Shown here piece by piece: positions 62,972 to 64,000 of a stretch of 64,000 nt of DNA. The first letter of the stretch is position 1. Each line of letters begins with the position of its first letter. The stretch lies in assembly GCA_050250955.1 (NCBI GenBank), contig JBFWNR010000009.1, positions 124,001 through 188,000 on the forward strand. Reading direction: 5' to 3'. The notes below the pieces were generated by a model. That model searched no databases. It was not told the origin of the DNA and was given only the letters and a program-made list of their open reading frames with translations. Both the position numbers and the translations under genes were made by a program. Source of the DNA: CAWAYR01 sp050250955. GTDB taxonomy: Bacteria > Acidobacteriota > Vicinamibacteria > Vicinamibacterales > UBA2999.

Positions 62972-63409
62972 ATGGCGGCCAGTCCACAGGCACGCGGCCT
63001 CCGGGCCCTGAGCGTGTTGCTCGGGGTGTTCTTCCTGTTCCAGGGGCTGGGCAAACTCGACTGGCTCGCCGACCCGTCGCCGCTCCGCAACCAGCTCGCC
63101 GGGTTCCTCGAGGCCGCCAACCGCTGGAACCGCGCCTATCTCGAACTGGTCTGCATCCCCTACGCGTCGCTGTTCGCCCGGCTCGTGCCGCTCGGCGAGA
63201 TGGCGACGGGCGCGGCCCTCGTCACCGGCGCCTATGCGCGCTACGCGGCGATCGCCGCGCTGCTGATGGTGCTCAACTTCCACGTCGCCGGCGGGTTCAT
63301 CTTCCAGTACGCCTATCTCACCAACGGCTACGGGTTCCCGGTGGTCGGCGGCCTGCTCGCCCTGGCCAGCGGCGGCGTCAACCTGCCGTTCGGGCTCACC
63401 CGGAAGTAG
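62972..63409 (+). CDS. DoxX-family membrane protein
   Basis: A 145-residue protein with four membrane helices: LLGVFFLFQGLGKLDWL near residue 18, VPLGEMATGAALVTGAYARYAAIAALLMVLNF near 70-105, and a final helix near 125. The LFQGLGKLDW motif and the GEMATGAALV block are typical of DoxX/DoxD-like proteins, some of which act in thiosulfate or quinone-linked redox reactions. The role here is unknown. A promoter-like GATAAGCT precedes it, and the AI-2E-family gene follows after nine bases. Confidence 0.8.
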   Translation: MAASPQARGLRALSVLLGVFFLFQGLGKLDWLADPSPLRNQLAGFLEAANRWNRAYLELVCIPYASLFARLVPLGEMATGAALVTGAYARYAAIAALLMVLNFHVAGGFIFQYAYLTNGYGFPVVGGLLALASGGVNLPFGLTRK

Positions 63410-63418
63410 GGGACGGCG

Positions 63419-64000
63419 ATGCCCACGCGCAGCGGACGCGAGCGCTTCACCGAGCTGCTGTTCTACGCGGTGGTGCTGCTGGTCGGCTACCTGGTGTTGC
63501 TCGTGGTGTGGCCGTTTCTCGCCCCGCTGGCCTGGGCCGCCATCCTGGCGATGACGCTGCGCCCGGTCTACATGTACTTCTGCATCCGGCTGAGCAACGC
63601 CAACGCCGCGCTGATGACCACCGTGCTCGCCGGGCTGCTCATCATCGCGCCGGCGGTGTTCCTGGCGCTCGTCGTCGCCCAGCAGGTGCCGCTGGCGCTC
63701 GACTACGTGAACAACCTGTCGGCCACCGTGCCCGCGCAGGTGATGAGCCTGTGGTCCACACTGCGGGCGCGGCTGCCGTTCCCCATTCCCGCCGACCCGA
63801 CGGTGCTCCTGACCAACGGCGCGGAAGCCGCCGCGGCGTTCCTGGCCGGCCAGGCCGGGTCGCTCGTCGCCAACGTACTGCAGACCTTCGGCAGCCTGCT
63901 GGTGATGCTCTTCGCCCTCTTCTTCATGCTGCGCGACGGCACGGCGTTCGCTGCCGCGATACGGCGGCTGCTGCCGTTCTCCGAGCCCGAGAGCGATCGG
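63419..64000 (+). CDS. AI-2E-family/UPF0118 permease, 3' truncated by window edge
   Basis: The frame from the ATG at 63419 is open to the end of the window (194 codons) with no stop, so the gene continues to the right. The start of the protein is strongly hydrophobic: FYAVVLLVGYLVLLVVWPFLAPLAWAAILAMTLRPVY, then a helix LMTTVLAGLLIIAPAVFLALVV, a long soluble stretch (about 85-155), and a helix near VMLFALFFMLRDG. This is the topology and motif pattern of AI-2E-exporter/PerM family proteins, which are about 350 residues. Substrates vary widely (Na+/H+ antiport, autoinducer). Likely cotranscribed with doxX. Confidence 0.8.
   Translation, partial: MPTRSGRERFTELLFYAVVLLVGYLVLLVVWPFLAPLAWAAILAMTLRPVYMYFCIRLSNANAALMTTVLAGLLIIAPAVFLALVVAQQVPLALDYVNNLSATVPAQVMSLWSTLRARLPFPIPADPTVLLTNGAEAAAAFLAGQAGSLVANVLQTFGSLLVMLFALFFMLRDGTAFAAAIRRLLPFSEPESDR

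Overview
The window is a GC-rich bacterial chromosome segment with dense, mostly operonic coding. It fits a diderm of the Acidobacteriota, perhaps Vicinamibacteria-like. Supporting signs are a TonB-dependent outer-membrane receptor, a predicted lipoprotein, menaquinone genes of the futalosine route (MqnE and a UbiE/MenG methyltransferase), a structured RNA leader on nadA (a known NAD+ riboswitch class upstream of nadA is characteristic of Acidobacteria), and intergenic heptamer and hairpin repeats. The taxonomic call is inference. I see no phage, insertion sequence, integrase or CRISPR array; the content is housekeeping plus cofactor metabolism.

Layout. 1-2640: argH (cut by the left edge), fabI, a flavin/NAD oxidoreductase. 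2812-6696 (minus): a sigma-54 activator and a GAF/HD-GYP/GGDEF c-di-GMP protein. 6812-10067: deoxyhypusine-synthase-like protein, nagA, a DUF4097-type lipoprotein. 10161-11602: a QueC-like ATPase and a phosphoglycolate-phosphatase-like HAD enzyme, divergent. 11607-15670: ferrous iron module, with a DtxR-type regulator divergent from a membrane-anchored DtxR/FeoA fusion and feoB, separated by a promoter carrying an 18-bp perfect palindrome. 15741-19240: menG/ubiE and a large divergent PilT-like ATPase. 19248-25691: CaiB-family CoA-transferase, a short glutaredoxin gene with an in-frame UGA, an aminotransferase/homoserine dehydrogenase pair, a SUMF1-domain protein, a SIMPL protein, a DNA glycosylase.

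25815-28679: cysteine synthesis by the carrier-protein route (CysM, JAMM peptidase, and a fused sulfur carrier-E1-rhodanese). 28973-37141: a ten-gene Fe-S cluster operon that mixes ISC and SUF parts (Rrf2 regulator, IscS, degenerate U-scaffold, SufA, SufBCDSU, SufT). 37176-41410: pantothenate kinase, small secreted proteins, a DMT transporter, a B3/B4-domain protein, a XRE-cupin regulator. 41364-48302 (minus): a cobalamin riboswitch followed by TonB receptor, BtuD, BtuC, BtuF, a DUF71 ATP-pyrophosphatase and a second BtuF. 48423-54697: YjbQ, MqnE, MutM, nadA behind a structured leader, superoxide dismutase, an outer-membrane beta-barrel candidate. 54791-58591: moeA and moaB, a GH3 enzyme, tRNA-Arg(ACG). 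58626-64000: fatty-acid hydroxylase/sterol desaturase family protein, a secreted propeller-like protein with FnIII domains, DoxX, and an AI-2E-family permease cut by the right edge.

The most notable observation is at 20941-21189: a complete glutaredoxin fold in which the first active-site cysteine is a UGA codon, followed at the right distance by a perfect 8-bp hairpin with a G in its apical loop, as expected of a bacterial SECIS element. Other points of interest are the overlapping inverted repeats ahead of nadA, the carrier-E1-rhodanese fusion beside a JAMM protease, the DtxR/FeoA fusion, and two repeat families that sit at gene ends. The heptamer carries TAG in all six frames and supplies several native stop codons. 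The hairpin family lies only between convergent genes.
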